Shown piece after piece: positions 47,222 through 58,859 of a stretch of 60,000 nucleotides of DNA. Location: the NCBI RefSeq assembly GCF_030272615.1, contig NC_081407.1, positions 262,248,574 to 262,308,573 on the forward strand, read 5' to 3'. This DNA is from Cryptomeria japonica. Lineage: Eukaryota; Streptophyta; Pinopsida; Cupressales; Cupressaceae. Position 1 is the stretch's first letter. Each line of letters starts with the position of its first letter. The position numbers and the translations under genes are program-made. Below the pieces are notes generated by a model, which had not been told where the DNA came from, did no database searches, and was given only the letters and a program-made list of their open reading frames with translations.

Positions 47222-48044
47222 TGTTGGATATTGTTGTTAGCATGAGCTTGTATGGTTGTCATTGATGTCAAAACTAGTTATCTGGATGGATATTGGTCTG
47301 AATATGCTTTGTCAAACCTTGGTTATCTAGATGGATATTGGTCTAGATACTCTTTTGGTGTTGGTTGTGTCATCATGTATTTAGAGTGGACCAAAATTAT
47401 TTCGGTACTCTCTGGATATGTTGTTAATTACATTGCGGTTTAGTGGATTATATTCTTTTTATCTGGATATGTGTTGGATGATGTGTTGAGATGTTTATTT
47501 GGGTCTCACTTTGACATGTGAAGATTCACATGGAGTATTTTGCATTGGAAGTGGTTATGTGGTGGATTGGTTGATTATATCTACACATTATGCTTTGTAA
47601 TGTCGTTTGGAATATGTGTTAGTGTGTGCAGATTGTCAAATCATTCATAGAATGATGTATTATGATATGTTTTGGTTCCCTCTTTCTCATGGTGTGAACC
47701 AATATAAGTATTTTAGGTTTGGATGGCTTATTTTGTGTTGGCCTTGATTAGGATTTAAATGTTGTATCTCATATATAACATGTGTAGATGGATGAATTGA
47801 GCATGGATGAGAAGTGTATACAAATTATTTGCAAATAGATTTGAGTTTGTGGTGATGCAAAAGTTAATTTGAGAAGAGATTTGAAGCTGATATATTATGC
47901 AAGACAGTGTGCTATGACATTGAATATAATAAGATATGTTTTCGTTGTTATTGGTTGCTTGATTATTGATCAAAGATAATGTCATAATCAGGAGAATCCT
48001 TCTCAATTTTAGTTTAACTATTTCATTTGTTTGTGATTGATAGT

Positions 48045-48182
48045 TGTTGGTAGTGGGCTAGCATCCCTCACGGGGATTTGCAACATGGTTTAACAGCCTC
48101 TTGTGGATTCTATAAGTCTAGTGGTTGTATTGACCATTGACAGGTTGATGTTTTGGTGCAACGACAACCCTAGCTTGTAACA
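48045..48182 (+). repeat. TRIM 5' LTR
   Basis: TGTTGGTAGTGGGCTAGC to CTAGCTTGTAACA, 138 bases. Confidence 0.95.
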
Positions 48183-48184
48183 AG

Positions 48185-48196
48185 TGGTATCAGAGC
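48185..48196 (+). promoter_or_regulatory. TRIM primer-binding site
   Basis: TGGTATCAGAGC, a perfect initiator tRNA-Met-type site, lies two bases after the LTR. The same spacing occurs in the Copia element and chromovirus 2. Confidence 0.95.
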
Positions 48197-48239
48197 TTGG
48201 TCATAGGTTTGAATCACACAGGCCATGATGAGTGACACT

Positions 48240-48249
48240 GGGAGGGGAT
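48240..48249 (+). promoter_or_regulatory. TRIM polypurine tract
   Basis: GGGAGGGGAT directly precedes the second LTR. Confidence 0.85.
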
Positions 48250-48387
48250 TGTTGGTAGTGGGCCAACGTCCCTCATGGAGATTTGTGACATGGTTTAACA
48301 ACCTCCTGTGAATTCTATAAGTCTAGTGGTTGTATCAAGCATTGATAGGTCGATCTTTTGGTGCAATGACAACCCTAGCTTGTAACA
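48250..48387 (+). repeat. TRIM 3' LTR
   Basis: TGTTGGTAGTGGGCCAAC to CTAGCTTGTAACA, 138 bases, with no insertions or deletions relative to the 5' LTR. Confidence 0.95.
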
Positions 48388-48392
48388 ATAGT

Positions 48393-50430
48393 GAGTCCTT
48401 CGGCTACAATTTGTATCTTGTCTTGAAGAAGTGTTCTTCAGTTGTACAAGTCCTTCTTGTATCTTTCCTAAGGTAGTTCACTTTAGTCCTACAAGTCCTT
48501 CAGGTGTTGATGCTCCTTGGCTGCAAGCTTGAAATGTTGTTGTGTGCAAGAAATGTGCGTCAATCAATTAAAATATTAAACACATCAATGAGACTGAATT
48601 GAAAGCTAATTAAGAGAAAGAAAATCAAACCCAACTTCCTTGTGAATGTTCCATTGTCCTCTATCTCCAAGGATTTATTCAACCATGTTTGCTCTTATAT
48701 TTATACACTTGTGGCTTTCTAAATGACAACCTAGAGAACAAGATTGAATGCAAATGCAATAATCTTTTCTACAATTGTATGTGATTAATCTAGATGATAT
48801 ACATGATTGATTCTATATGATTATGCTAATTGCTTCATTGATCTATGATAAATTCTAATGCCATGCTATGATAAATGCTTATGCTAAATGCTTTGCTAAA
48901 TGATATGATAAATGGGAAAATGCTTAATGCTCCTAATTCGTGCAAATGAGTTACCAACTAGTTAATGAAAACCTTGATTTGTTCAAATAATCTTATATTT
49001 ATAGATTTCCCAGAATCATGTCCTAGGTAGTAGAAATGGACAGATGGGATTCAATTTGAGCAGATGAATGGCTAGAGATGGATTAGTTAGAGAAATTTGT
49101 GGATCATGTTTCCTTAAAGGGGAAACAAGGGCTATGTGGAGGATAGAGATGCAAAATGAATGCCAAGTGTCTTCAGTTGATTACAAACACCAAATGTCTC
49201 TCCAAGTTTGTGGAATTGGTTGAAGATATTTGATAAATTAAACATTTGAGAATATTTAATTCAGGAGACATATGCTGAAATGGCAATTCTGTTGAGAATG
49301 GGCGTCTCACTTGCTAGTTAAAATCTCAATCGGATTGCATTTAGGCTCTACAGGGATTAGTTCAATGAGACTCTGATCTTGTCTGTGCGACATCGAACAA
49401 AGAAGGGCTTTTTATGAAGTCAGATTTGTGTCTTGGCAAATTTGCATGTCGCAACAATAAAGGTTTCAAGTTTCGGTGAGACATAGAAGTAGTCTTGGTG
49501 AAAAGAATGGATTTCGATGTGATATTGGTATTCGGTGAGACTCCTCAAGATGGTAGCCGAAGGCATGTTGTCATGGCGATAATTTAGATTTCGGCGAGAC
49601 TATGATGTGGTCTTGGCGAAAGAGACCATTTCAATGTGATGATTGATTGGTCTTTGTGATAAGCTAAAAATATTTTGATGTAGCTTGGGGTTTTGGTAAG
49701 TCATCTGAATGAGTTCACACAAGTTACATTTTGTGGTAATAAGATCATTTCGATGTAGTGATTGATTGGTCTTGCTGATAGAAGTCCCTTGTCATTGTGA
49801 CATTAAAGTTCACTAAGATAGATTGAGCGGATGATATCAGTTGGGGATCTCTCTCACATTGGTAAGACAAATGAATAGTCTTGGTGACCCGATAGGATTT
49901 CAAGAAGACGATTGATGAGTCCTAGTGACATGATCTGATTTGGACGTGATATAAGTGTTTGACAAGACTTTTAAAGGAGATTTTTGAGGTCATGTTCTCA
50001 TGCTGATAAGCCAATTTTGATGAGATATTGGGTTAGTCTTGGTGATAAGAATATTTTTAGTATGACATCTTAGTTCGGTAAGACAATTCAAATAACCAAC
50101 CAAAGTGATGCTCTTTGCTGAGGAAGGCCATGCCGGTGAGATTGCACGGGCATATTGGTGACAAGCGATGGTTTTTGGTGTAACCTAAGAGTTTAATGAG
50201 ACACTCAAAGAGGCTAGCCAAAGGCATGTTGTTAGGTTAATAATACCACATCAATGAGACTATTGTGTGGTCTTGGCAACAAGTAGATTTTGCTGAGACT
50301 TTACAGCTTGATGAGACATGCTAAGGAGATTTCAAAAGTCTTGATTATTGCTGATAAGCTATGAGATGAAGTGAGGACCACGTTTGACCCATGCTAACCT
50401 TGCTGAGATGTTTGTGATGATTGAGCCAAT
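48393..50430. repeat. Non-coding interior of the long Copia LTR with a degenerate long-period repeat
   Basis: There is no gene. From about 49440 to 50350 the words CGGTGAGAC/CGGCGAGAC, GTCTTGGCGA/GTCTTGGTGA and TTTCGATGTGAT or TTTCGATGTAGTGATTG recur in the same order at intervals of roughly 60-130 bases, suggesting an old, decayed tandem array. Origin not recognised. Confidence 0.5.
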
Positions 50431-50639
50431 TTTTAGGTGTATATAGTTGTAAATATTGTTATTCATATTGTGAGTTAGATTCCCACTATGGTTTTTCCTT
50501 GTTTGGGTTTTCCATGTAAATATGGTGTTTTTTGTATTGATGTTTAATGTGCTAATGTTAAATAAGTTGATTAATAATTATTTTTGAAGTTCCAAACTGA
50601 TTCCCCCCTCAGTCTTGTTGGGTATTCAACAATATCCTA

Positions 50640-51193
50640 TCCTCTCTCCCCTCATCTCTCTATCACCTCCTTTCATAGGTCTCTCACTGCCCACATGTCT
50701 TCCACTCCCTCCATCCACTCTTACTCCTCCATTTCATCACCATCCCTCCCACCATATTTATCCTCTCTAGGTTTCTCCTTCCCTTCCTCTCCATCCATGT
50801 CTCACTACTTACCTCTCTATATTTTCCTCTATCTATATCAAGCGCCCCTCTCTACTCATCCATGTTTATCACCTCTCTCCTCCTCTAGGGTAAGGAGGTA
50901 AGGGGAGATATAGATGGAGAGGGGAAGAAAGGGAGGGAGAAATGTAGAGAGGGTAGGGAGGAAGAAGAGGAGAGATATAACAATGAGAGAGAGGAGTAGG
51001 AGGGGATGTAGGGAGAGGTAGATATGGAGGGTGTTAGAGACCTAGGAAAGGAGGAGATAGAGAGGTGAGGGGAGAGATAGAGAGGAAAAGGTGATAGTTC
51101 ATAAAGGGATAGGGATAAGGGGGAAGGGAGAGAACTATATAGGGGATGAATAGATATGTGAGAGACCTATAAGGGGGAAGAGAGGTGAGAGAC
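50640..51193. repeat. Polypyrimidine block end and switch to polypurine
   Basis: 50640-50888 continues the C/T-rich block (TAGGTCTCTCACTG, TAGGTTTCTCCTTCC). From 50889 the plus strand becomes G/A-rich with the complementary words (GAGAGACCTA, AGAGACCTAGGAAAGG). The strand switch is sharp, at about 50886-50889 (CCTCTAGGGTAAGG). Confidence 0.9.
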
Positions 51194-51971
51194 TGATGTA
51201 GGAGCATCCCCGGTTCATAGCAATCTTGCATCAACCAAAAGTATTTCCTTTCTGTTTTACTTTCTGTTTATAGTTTCAACATTTCTTTGTGTTTCCTAGA
51301 TTTGGCTTGCTAGAACCTGTGGAGTTGGATTTTCCTTAAAGATTCTATCATCTTCCTTATTCCCAAACCATGGAGTATTTGGAATATTTTTTGGCAAGTT
51401 ATCACTACTAGTTTTCGAGACAGTTTTCTGTTACCGGTTGCTTGGACCTATTTGCATTGGTTATCTACCAGATCCTTTCCTTAGCTTGTGGAGCCTTGAT
51501 CATTGATTCCTATGTTCCTTGGTGTGTGGCTGACCTTTCCCCATAATCCACACTTCATCCTTTGGATTTTTTGGAGGAATTTCTTTGGCAGAGGCTGACC
51601 TTGTTGGTTTTACACATTAGGTCTTGTTCTTTAGGTTTTGATCCCTTTTTGGACTGACTGGATCCCCTTGGATCGTATAAATTATTGTAATAGAGAATTA
51701 GAATGATAGGAGTTAGATAGAGCATAGAAGATATATCTTAAGATTTGAGGTCTCAGTTGTGACCTATTCTGTATTTTGAGCATGTTTTAGCATGCATGTG
51801 AGCCGGTTACTATAACCCGGTTGCTACCGGTTGGTTGTAATCAGTTTTCATGATATGATTCAATCTATTTTGTATTGTCTCCATCATGTCCTTATGTTTT
51901 CGTTGTGTTTACTCTTTCTGATCAGTCTGGACTGATCTCTTTGAGGTCCCTCCTAGCCGGTGACTGCTTCA
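51194..51971 (+). repeat. Chromovirus 2, 5' LTR
   Basis: TGATGTAGGAGCATCCC to GACTGCTTCA, 778 bases. A TATA-like GTATAAATTATTG is at about 51677; AACCGGT-type words occur near 51805-51830. Confidence 0.93.
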
Positions 51972-51973
51972 AG

Positions 51974-51985
51974 TGGTATCAGAGC
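51974..51985 (+). promoter_or_regulatory. Primer-binding site of chromovirus 2
   Basis: TGGTATCAGAGC, perfect initiator tRNA-Met type, two bases after the LTR. Confidence 0.95.
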
Positions 51986-52081
51986 AAGATTTTGATCTAG
52001 AGATTGCATTGTCTTGAGAAAGTTTGTTGTAGGGTGGTGCACTATGTATTTGACCTGCAACTGAAGAGGACTGTCGTAAAA

Positions 52082-53610
52082 ATGGTGCAAAGAGGAAATA
52101 GGAATGGTGGAGCATGGGGGAATGTAGACCCTACTATGATGGAAATATTGAGAGGAATTGCAGCTCGGTTGGAAGCCATGGAGACAACCCAGAAAAGAGG
52201 CCGACAAATTGAAGATGTAAGTGAAGATGAAGGAAAAGAAGCCCTGACAGAATAAGTAAACCTACCGGCGGTTGATCCAGATGAGGAAAAGTTTTTGAGT
52301 GTTTTAAGTAGGGCGAATACTAAACTTCATTTTACCCCACCGAAAAGTGATTGAAATTTGGATTCAGATCAATTGATGGATTGGATCTTAGAGATGGAGA
52401 AATATTTTGATTTTGAAAACACTGCAGAAGAAAGGAAGGTGAAATATGCCCGTACCTGGTTGAAAGGTCATGCATCTCTTTGGTGGGAGCATTTGTAGGT
52501 TGATAGATAGGGAATAGGAAAAGAGAAGATCAAGACATGGGATCAGATGGTTGCTAAGTTGAAATCAAAATTTATGCCAGCTGATTATATAGTAAGCCTA
52601 TTCTGGAAGTTGCAGAATTTAAGACAAAAGAAATCTAGTGTGAAGGAGTACACCGAAGCATTTTACAAGTTGAATATTAGATCCAGACATGTTGATGATG
52701 AAGTTGAACAAATTGCAAGATATTTGAATGGATTGCAGGTGTCTATACAAGATGAACTCAGTTTGATCAAATTGTAGAGTGTTGAAGAAGCTTACCAGTA
52801 TGCTTTGAAAGCATAAGAGAAGCTAAACAAAAGACATGAGAAGAGGCAGAGAGGTAGAGGTGGAAGGTTTTTCAGAGGAAGATTTCAAGGACGAAGAGGA
52901 TATACTAGAGGTAGAGGAACCTGTTTCAATCAGAACAAGGACAAGGAAGTGAGAAAAAAAGGTAATTCATGCCAGAAAGATGATTGAAATTTCTACCGAA
53001 GGAGAGAACTGGATGGCTACCAGAGTGAGAATTTTAGAAAAGATGACAAAAGACAAGACAAGATAGTGTTTAGAGGAACTTGCTATAAGTATGGAGGAGA
53101 AGGACATCATGCTCTCAAGTGTAAGAGGACAAAGAATATTGAAAGAACAAGAGTGGTGGAAGAAAAACCCACCAGATTAGGTAATAAACTGGAAGATGGA
53201 GAATTAGTGATAATAAGGAGAGATTTGTGTCATATCGAGAGAGATGAAGAGCCCTTGCAGAGGAAGAATTTGTTCAAGACCAAATGTAAGGTATCTGGTA
53301 AGTGTTTCATTGATAGTGGTAGTTTAGATAATCTTGTTTCGGAAGAGATGGTGAATAAGCTGAATTTGGAAAGATTGAAACACCCTAAGCGTTATCAGAT
53401 AGCATGGATTCAAGATGAACATAACTTGTTATTAAGTGAGCAATGTTTGGTGAAATTAAAAATTAGGAATTATCATGATGAAGTCTTGTGTGATATTATG
53501 CCTATGGATATTTGTCACCTTTTATTGGGTAGACCTTGGCAGTTTGATAGATAGGCAATACATGATGGGAGGAAGAATACATACACTATTGTGGCCAATG
53601 GGATTTTCTC
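52082..53610 (+). pseudogene. Chromovirus 2 gag and protease (broken)
   Basis: The likely start is ATG 52082 (MVQRGNRNGGAWG), just after the PBS leader. The frame holds to about 53600 with stops at about 52253, 52352, 52496, 52508, 52775, 52814 and 52982. Capsid core: YARTWLKGHASLWWEHL, MPADYIVSLFWKLQNLRQ, YTEAFYKLNIRS. An Arg/Gly-rich tract (about 52840-52925) precedes the zinc knuckle CYKYGGEGHHALKC (about 53081), whose second Cys is Tyr. Protease has the catalytic FIDSGSLDNLVS (about 53305) and ends in LLLGRPWQFDR (about 53550). A frame change near 53600 leads into RT. Confidence 0.9.
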
Positions 53611-55290
53611 TTGGAGGATCCTTTAAAGAGTGAAGTCTGTACGAATTCTAGAATTTGTTTGGTGGATGGAAGGAAATTCCTGGATGGATTGAGACATGAG
53701 AATGTGTGTTTTTCCTTAGTCCCTAAAAAGATTGAGAATCCGAAGCATGAAGAAGAACAACCAGAAGAGATAAAATATTTGCTGATAGAATATGGAGATA
53801 TCATTTCGGATAATGTGCCAGATGGATTACCACCTATGAGAAGTATCAGTCATTGTATGGACCTAGTTCTCGGAGCTAGTTTGCCTAACAAAGATGCACA
53901 CTAGATGACACCAATAGAGAATGAAGAGTTGAATAGACAAGTGCAGTAGTTGTTGAAGAAAGGTTTGATCAGAGAAAGTTTGAGCCCTTGTGTAGTACCA
54001 ACAGTATTAACACTTAAGAAGAATGGAGAATGGAAAATGTGTATTGATTCCAGAGCAATAAACAAGATCACAATGAAATATTGGTTTCCTTTGCCTAGGA
54101 TGGATGGGATAATAGACTCTTTGAGTGGAGATAAGTACTTTAAAAAGATAGAATTGAAGAGTGGATATAATCAGATCAGGGTCAGAGAAGGAGATGAGTG
54201 AAAGACAACATTCAAGACAAATGGATGACTATATGAATGGTTGGTGATGCCTTTTGGGTTAACTAATGCACCAAGTACTTTCATGAGGTTGATGAATGAG
54301 GTATTGAAGAAATTATTGGGTAAGCTTGTTATTGTATATTTGGATGACAATTTGATTTTCAATAAGACAAAAGAGGAGCATTTATTGCATTTGAGACAAG
54401 TTTTGCAGAGGTTGAGAGAAGAAAAGTTGCTGATAAATCTTAAGAAGTACAATTTCATGAAAGATGAATTAGTCTATTTGGGATTTGTGATATATGAGGA
54501 TGGTTTGAAGATGGACCCTGAGAAAGTAAAATCAATTGTTGAGTGGCCTACACCAGAAATAATTGGAGAGGTAAGATAATTTCATGGATTGGCTTGTTTC
54601 TAGTTTAGTTTGTAACCCTATGACTGAGACAATGAGGGGAGATCGAAAGAATTCAAGTGGACCACTAGAGCAAACAAAAGTTTTGAACTATTGAAGCAGA
54701 AAGTGACTGAGCAACCCATGTTGGCTTTACCGGATTTCAATAAAGTATTTCAAGTGGATTGTGATGCAAGTTGAATAACAATTGGAGCAGTCTTGAGTCA
54801 GGAAGGTAGAGTAGTAGCTTATTTTAGGGAGAAATTGAATGATGCTTGAAGGAGATATTCAGTGTATGATCAATAATTTAATGCCATAGTTCAAGCCTTG
54901 AAGTGGAGACATTACCTCTTGCCTAAGGAGTTTGTGTTGTATACAAATTATCAAGCTTTGTAGTATTTTAACAGTCAAAGTAAGTTGAATCAGAGATATT
55001 TGAGATGGGTAGAATTTTTGTAGAGTTACACCTTTGTATTGAAGCATATAAGTGGGAAATCTAACAAAGTTGTTGATGAATTGAGTAGGAGAAGGAATTT
55101 GCTGATAGAGATGAGAGTAACAATATTAGGATTTAAGGAATTGAAGACCTTGTATGATGATGACCTAGATTTTGTAGAGCCTTGGAGAGCATGTAGAGAA
55201 CTAGCTACGATAGATAGAAGCAAGTGGTTGGATTACTTTATTCAGGATGGGATGTTATTCAAAGGTTGTGCATACCTAGGAGTTCTATGA
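53611..55290 (+). pseudogene. Chromovirus 2 reverse transcriptase and RNase H (broken)
   Basis: One frame with scattered stops. [42 protein letters not shown]-like ([15 protein letters not shown] here), [19 protein letters not shown] and the active-site YLDD (about 54340) followed by NLIF where relatives have ILIF. RNase H: FQVDCDAS (about 54755), GAVLSQEGRVVAYF, Y..QFNAIVQALKWRHYLL with a stop in place of one residue, and WVEFL...YTFVLKHISGKSNKVVDELSRR. Stops lie at about 53902, 53947, 54199, 54226, 54577 and several in 54760-55020. Confidence 0.92.
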
Positions 55291-56525
55291 GGGAGAATCT
55301 AATAAAGGAGAAATATAGTGGAGGATTAGCCGGACAATTTGGTGTTGACAAAATAGTAGCAGTGGTGAATGAGCATTAATTTTGGCCCCAGATTCATATG
55401 GATATCAAGAAATATGTGCAAAGTTGTAGATTTTGTCAATTTGTAAAGGGTAGTAGTCACAATGTAGGATTGTATAAACCTTTGACAGTACTGGTAAGAC
55501 CTTGTGAGGATATAAGCATGGATTTCATACTTGGATTGCCTAGAACACAAAGAGGGAATGATTCTATATCTTTGGTAGTGGATAGATTCTTGAAGGTGGT
55601 TCATTTCATACCTTGTAAGAAAACATCAGATGCATTACATGTAGCAGACCTATTTTTCAAGGAAGTAGTGAGATTGCATGGATTGCCTAAGAGCATAGTT
55701 TTAGATAGAGACACCATGTTTTGTAGCTATTTTTCAAGAACACTTTGGAAGAAGATGAAGATAGATTTGAATTTCAGTTCCACTTTTCACCCACAGACTG
55801 ATGGATAGACAAAATTAGCTAACTGAAGCTTGGGAAATTTATTGACATGTTTAGTTGGAGACGAAACTATAAGTTGGCATTTGATTCTTGCACATGCAGA
55901 GTCTGCCTATGATAATTCAGTAAACAAGAGTACCGAAAGAACACCTTTTGAGATTGTTACTAGAGCACACCCTAGAGGTATATTAGAATTAAGAGATATT
56001 AGTAGTGAAGACCAGAGAAGTTTAGAGGTAGAAGAATTTGCAGATCACATGAAGGACCTACATATTCAAGTTAAGCAACATTTGGAGGACATGAACAACA
56101 AGTATAAGGAGAAAACAAATGAGAAGAGAAGACATAAGGAATTTGAAATTGGCAATGAAGTGATGACATATCTAAGAAAAGAAAGATTCCTAGTTGGAAC
56201 TTATATCAAGTTGCAGATGAGAAAGTTTGGACCTTGCAGGATTTTGAGAAAGTTCAATTCTAGAAATGCATATGAAGTGGAGTTACCAGATAGTCTGAGT
56301 ATTTCACCTATATTTAACATTGTAGATCCTCATCAGTATCATGAACTGAAATTCAGTGAGGACAGTGTTGCAAACTTGGAGAAACAATTTCACCAGAAGG
56401 AACCAGATCAGATTGAAGACATTTTGGATAGTAGGATTGGGCGTAGTATCCAGAGGAGTCAATATAAGGAGTATCTTGTGAAGTGGAAGGATAGACCAGT
56501 TGAGGATTCATCTTGGATTTCTTAG
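55291..56525 (+). pseudogene. Chromovirus 2 integrase and chromodomain (broken)
   Basis: After a frame change near 55260-55290: zinc finger with CRFCQFVKGSSH, catalytic core with ISMDFILGLPRTQ (first Asp present), IVLDRDTMF (second Asp present) and then a stop at 55806 followed by TKLAN, where the catalytic Glu is Lys (55812-55814). A further stop lies at about 55824. Beyond it an open 231-codon stretch (55830-56525) carries the C-terminal DNA-binding part (GNEVMTYLRKERF, KFGPCRILRKF) and a chromodomain (KEYLVKWKDRPVEDSSWIS). Integrase joins element DNA to the chromosome; the chromodomain is thought to guide it to modified chromatin. Confidence 0.92.
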
Positions 56526-56599
56526 GTAGTGGTAGACCACCTTGGTTTTCCTTTGACCCCAACAAAGTAAGACTCATTTTTTCAACAACCCCGGATGTC

Positions 56600-57367
56600 T
56601 GATGCAGGAGCATCCCTGGTTCATAGCAATCTTGCATCAACCAAAAATAGTTCCATTTTGTTTTACTTTCTATTTGCTGTTTCTGCATTTCTTTTTGTGT
56701 TTACTAGATTTAGCTCACCAGAACCTATGGAGTTGTATTTTTCTTGAAGACTTGATCATCTTCCTTATTCCCAAACCGTGGAGCTTTTGGATATCGCTAC
56801 CGGTTTTCGAGATAGTTTTCTGTTACCAGTTGCCTGCACTTATTTGCATTGGTGATCTACCAGATCTTTTCCATAGCTTGCGAGCTCTTGAGCATTGATT
56901 ATGATGTTCCTTGGCATGTGGTGGGCCTTTCCCCATAATATACACTTCATCTTTTGGATTTTCTGGAGGAATTTATTTGGCAGAGGCCAACCTTGTTGGT
57001 TTTACACATTAGGTCTTGTTCTTCAGGCTTTGATCCTTTTTTGGGCAGACCAGATCTCCTTGGATCATATAAATCATTGCAATAGAGAATTAGAATGATA
57101 GAAGGAGTTAGACAGAGCATAGAAGATAAATCTTAAGATTTGAGGTCCTAGTTGTGACTTGTTCTATATGTTGAGCATGTGTTTAGCAGGTCCGTGAGCC
57201 GGTTACTGTAACCCAGTTGTTACCGGTTGGTTGTAATTAGTTTTCATGATATAATTCAATCTGTTTTGTGTTGCCTCCATTATGTTCTTGTGTTTTTGTT
57301 GTGTTTACTCTTGTTGACTAGTCTAGACTAATCTCTTTGAGGTCCCTCCTAGCTGATGACTGCTTCA
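56600..57367 (+). repeat. Chromovirus 2, 3' LTR
   Basis: TGATGCAGGAGCATCCC to GACTGCTTCA, 768 bases, co-linear with 51194-51971 apart from small deletions such as one near 56790. Confidence 0.93.
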
Positions 57368-57710
57368 GAGACCTAGATGTGATGGAGAGGGTTGAGATAG
57401 ATAGAGTGTGATAGAAAGAGATGGGTAATGAGACATGGATGAAAAGGTATATAGGTGGACAAGAAGGGATGGAGAAACCTAGAGAGGGGAGAGAAAGGGT
57501 GGGAGGGAGAGGTGATGACCTATAGAATGGTGGGAGAAAGAATAAGAGAGGAAGAGAGAATAATAGAGATTGGGGAAGGGAGTTAGATATGATTGTAATG
57601 AGAGATGTGGGTAATGAGACAAAGAGGGATAGATTTAGATGTGAAGTTAGAGGGAGAGAGGGACCTAGGTAGGGGGAGAGAGAGGGGGGGGTAGGAGGGA
57701 GAGGTAGTGC
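57368..57710. repeat. Polypurine block, right part
   Basis: Continues the G/A-rich array of 50889-51193 (GAGACCTAGATGTG, AGAAACCTAGAGAGGGG, GAGGGACCTAGGTAGGGG). It ends at a G-run near 57690. Confidence 0.92.
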
Positions 57711-57838
57711 TGACTCTAAAATTTACCTTTGAAAACAAACAACCTTATGGGAAATTCAGTGATGGGGGACTAATTGCGCTGTTGACTCAAAAATTTACCT
57801 TTGAAAACAAACAGCCTTATGGGGGACCAATTGTGCAG
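57711..57838. repeat. Two-copy tandem repeat, unit about 72 bp
   Basis: TGACTCTAAAATTTACCTTT at 57711 recurs at 57783 as TGACTCAAAAATTTACCTTT; 41 bases match with two changes. The units end in GGGGGACTAATTGCGC and GGGGGACCAATTGTGC; the second unit lacks about 16 bases. Confidence 0.9.
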
Positions 57839-58859
57839 GGTTCACTGAATGACCTCCGGGATTTGAGAATCGAACTCTTCCTTATGTTTTTGAGAAAAGG
57901 GAGAAGAAGAAAACACTTAGAAATGAAAAAACTAAAAATACTAAGGCGATAAGCCAGAGCATTTTCTAAGAAGACATGAGTATACAAAAACCCAGATACA
58001 TATGGTTTTTGAGCCCATTCAACAATCTACAAGTCTGAATCAGAAACACAACTAAGATACAATCAAATTTCTTTGCAACATAAAGAAATATCCATCATGC
58101 ATCTACCAGATAACAAGTGCAAAACATAGTTTAATTGGCAAAATCTTAGATATATATTCCCAAAGTTATTTGAATCCTAATAAAAAAGGACATAAAAGAA
58201 CTATCAGGGCATATTGAAAGAGAGATCACAAAGGCTGCAGACACAATTTGATTGATTTGTTTCAAATAGTAGTAACAACTTAAAAAGGTTGAAATTCCCA
58301 CTAAGAAAACTTAATTGTCTTTCTTAAAAGTTCTAAACCCTTACAAGAAGGAAAAAACTACATAAATAGAGCCTCATGCTCACTAACAAACTTGATTCCA
58401 CCGCCTTCCATTACATAAGTCGTGGCATGCCTTCAGGCCATACCCGACAAACTGTCCCTAAAGTTGTTAGTCCCATGATGTTCCGCTAACCAACACAACA
58501 ACACAACAAGAGAACCACGATCAAAAAATGGTGGGCAGATCGAGAGAAAGTGCTATGTCATGAAAACCCATGCCACGTGGCAGCTCGGTGCTAATGCAAA
58601 ACTGAAACAAGAAAGGTGAGCAATTAGAAACCTCGCCGAGTTGACAATTGTCTCGCTTGATGTAAGAGAGGGGTAGAGCTGGCAAAACAAAAAGGCGGGA
58701 CCACAAAATAGAAAATGTCGCCCGTGGATAAACCTGAAATAATGTTAACATTTCTTGGTGACTAATAGGGGAATTTCTCTTGCGGAAGTTAGTACCCAAA
58801 ATTTCTAGCTTGAAGACTAGGCCTTATGGAAAAATAGGATGGAGAAAATCGAAGGCCTA
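57839..58859. other. Unassigned sequence downstream of the coiled-coil pseudogene
   Basis: No transposon terminus or conserved coding segment is recognised. It may include the 3' untranslated region of the minus-strand gene ending at 58860. Confidence 0.4.

Larger units (their letters stand above)
48045..48387 (+). mobile_element. Complete TRIM (terminal-repeat retrotransposon in miniature)
   Basis: Only 343 bases: LTR 48045-48182, PBS 48185-48196, PPT 48240-48249, LTR 48250-48387, and a perfect target duplication ATAGT (48040-48044 and 48388-48392). Both LTRs are 138 bases, TGTTGG to GTAACA, with about 17 differences by hand count. The internal part is 67 bases and encodes nothing, so it must have depended on another element's proteins. 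It lies inside the Copia LTR. I did not see the 5S-like promoter that marks Cassandra TRIMs. Confidence 0.95.
47222..50639 (+). mobile_element. Copia-type LTR insertion (long; holds a TRIM)
   Basis: It starts TGTTGGATATTG and ends CAATATCCTA, near-complementary termini, with a perfect 5-bp duplication TCCTC (47217-47221 and 50640-50644). TTGTCATTGATGTCAA lies near the start; the CCCACTATGGTTTTTCC...TTTTCCATGTAAA block (50486-50519) and GATTCCCCCCTCAGT lie near the end, as in other Copia LTRs here. At 3.4 kb it is far longer than its relatives even without the TRIM, so 48393-50430 probably holds another insertion or an expansion. Confidence 0.75.
51194..57367 (+). mobile_element. Chromovirus 2 (Ty3/Gypsy), full domain set, decayed
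   Basis: LTRs 51194-51971 and 56600-57367, perfect target duplication GAGAC (51189-51193 and 57368-57372), PBS, and gag-protease-RT-RNase H-integrase-chromodomain in order. It inserted into the purine-rich block. It is a different family from chromovirus 1, with LTRs half as long. Stops, two frame changes and a lost catalytic Glu make it inactive. Confidence 0.96.

Noticed and set aside
50584-50901. 105-codon plus-strand frame
   Set aside because: It spans an LTR end and the pyrimidine block; composition artefact.
57860-57885. GAATCGAACTC, resembling the reverse of a tRNA box B, suggesting a SINE
   Set aside because: No box A at the right distance, no poly(A) tail and no target duplication.
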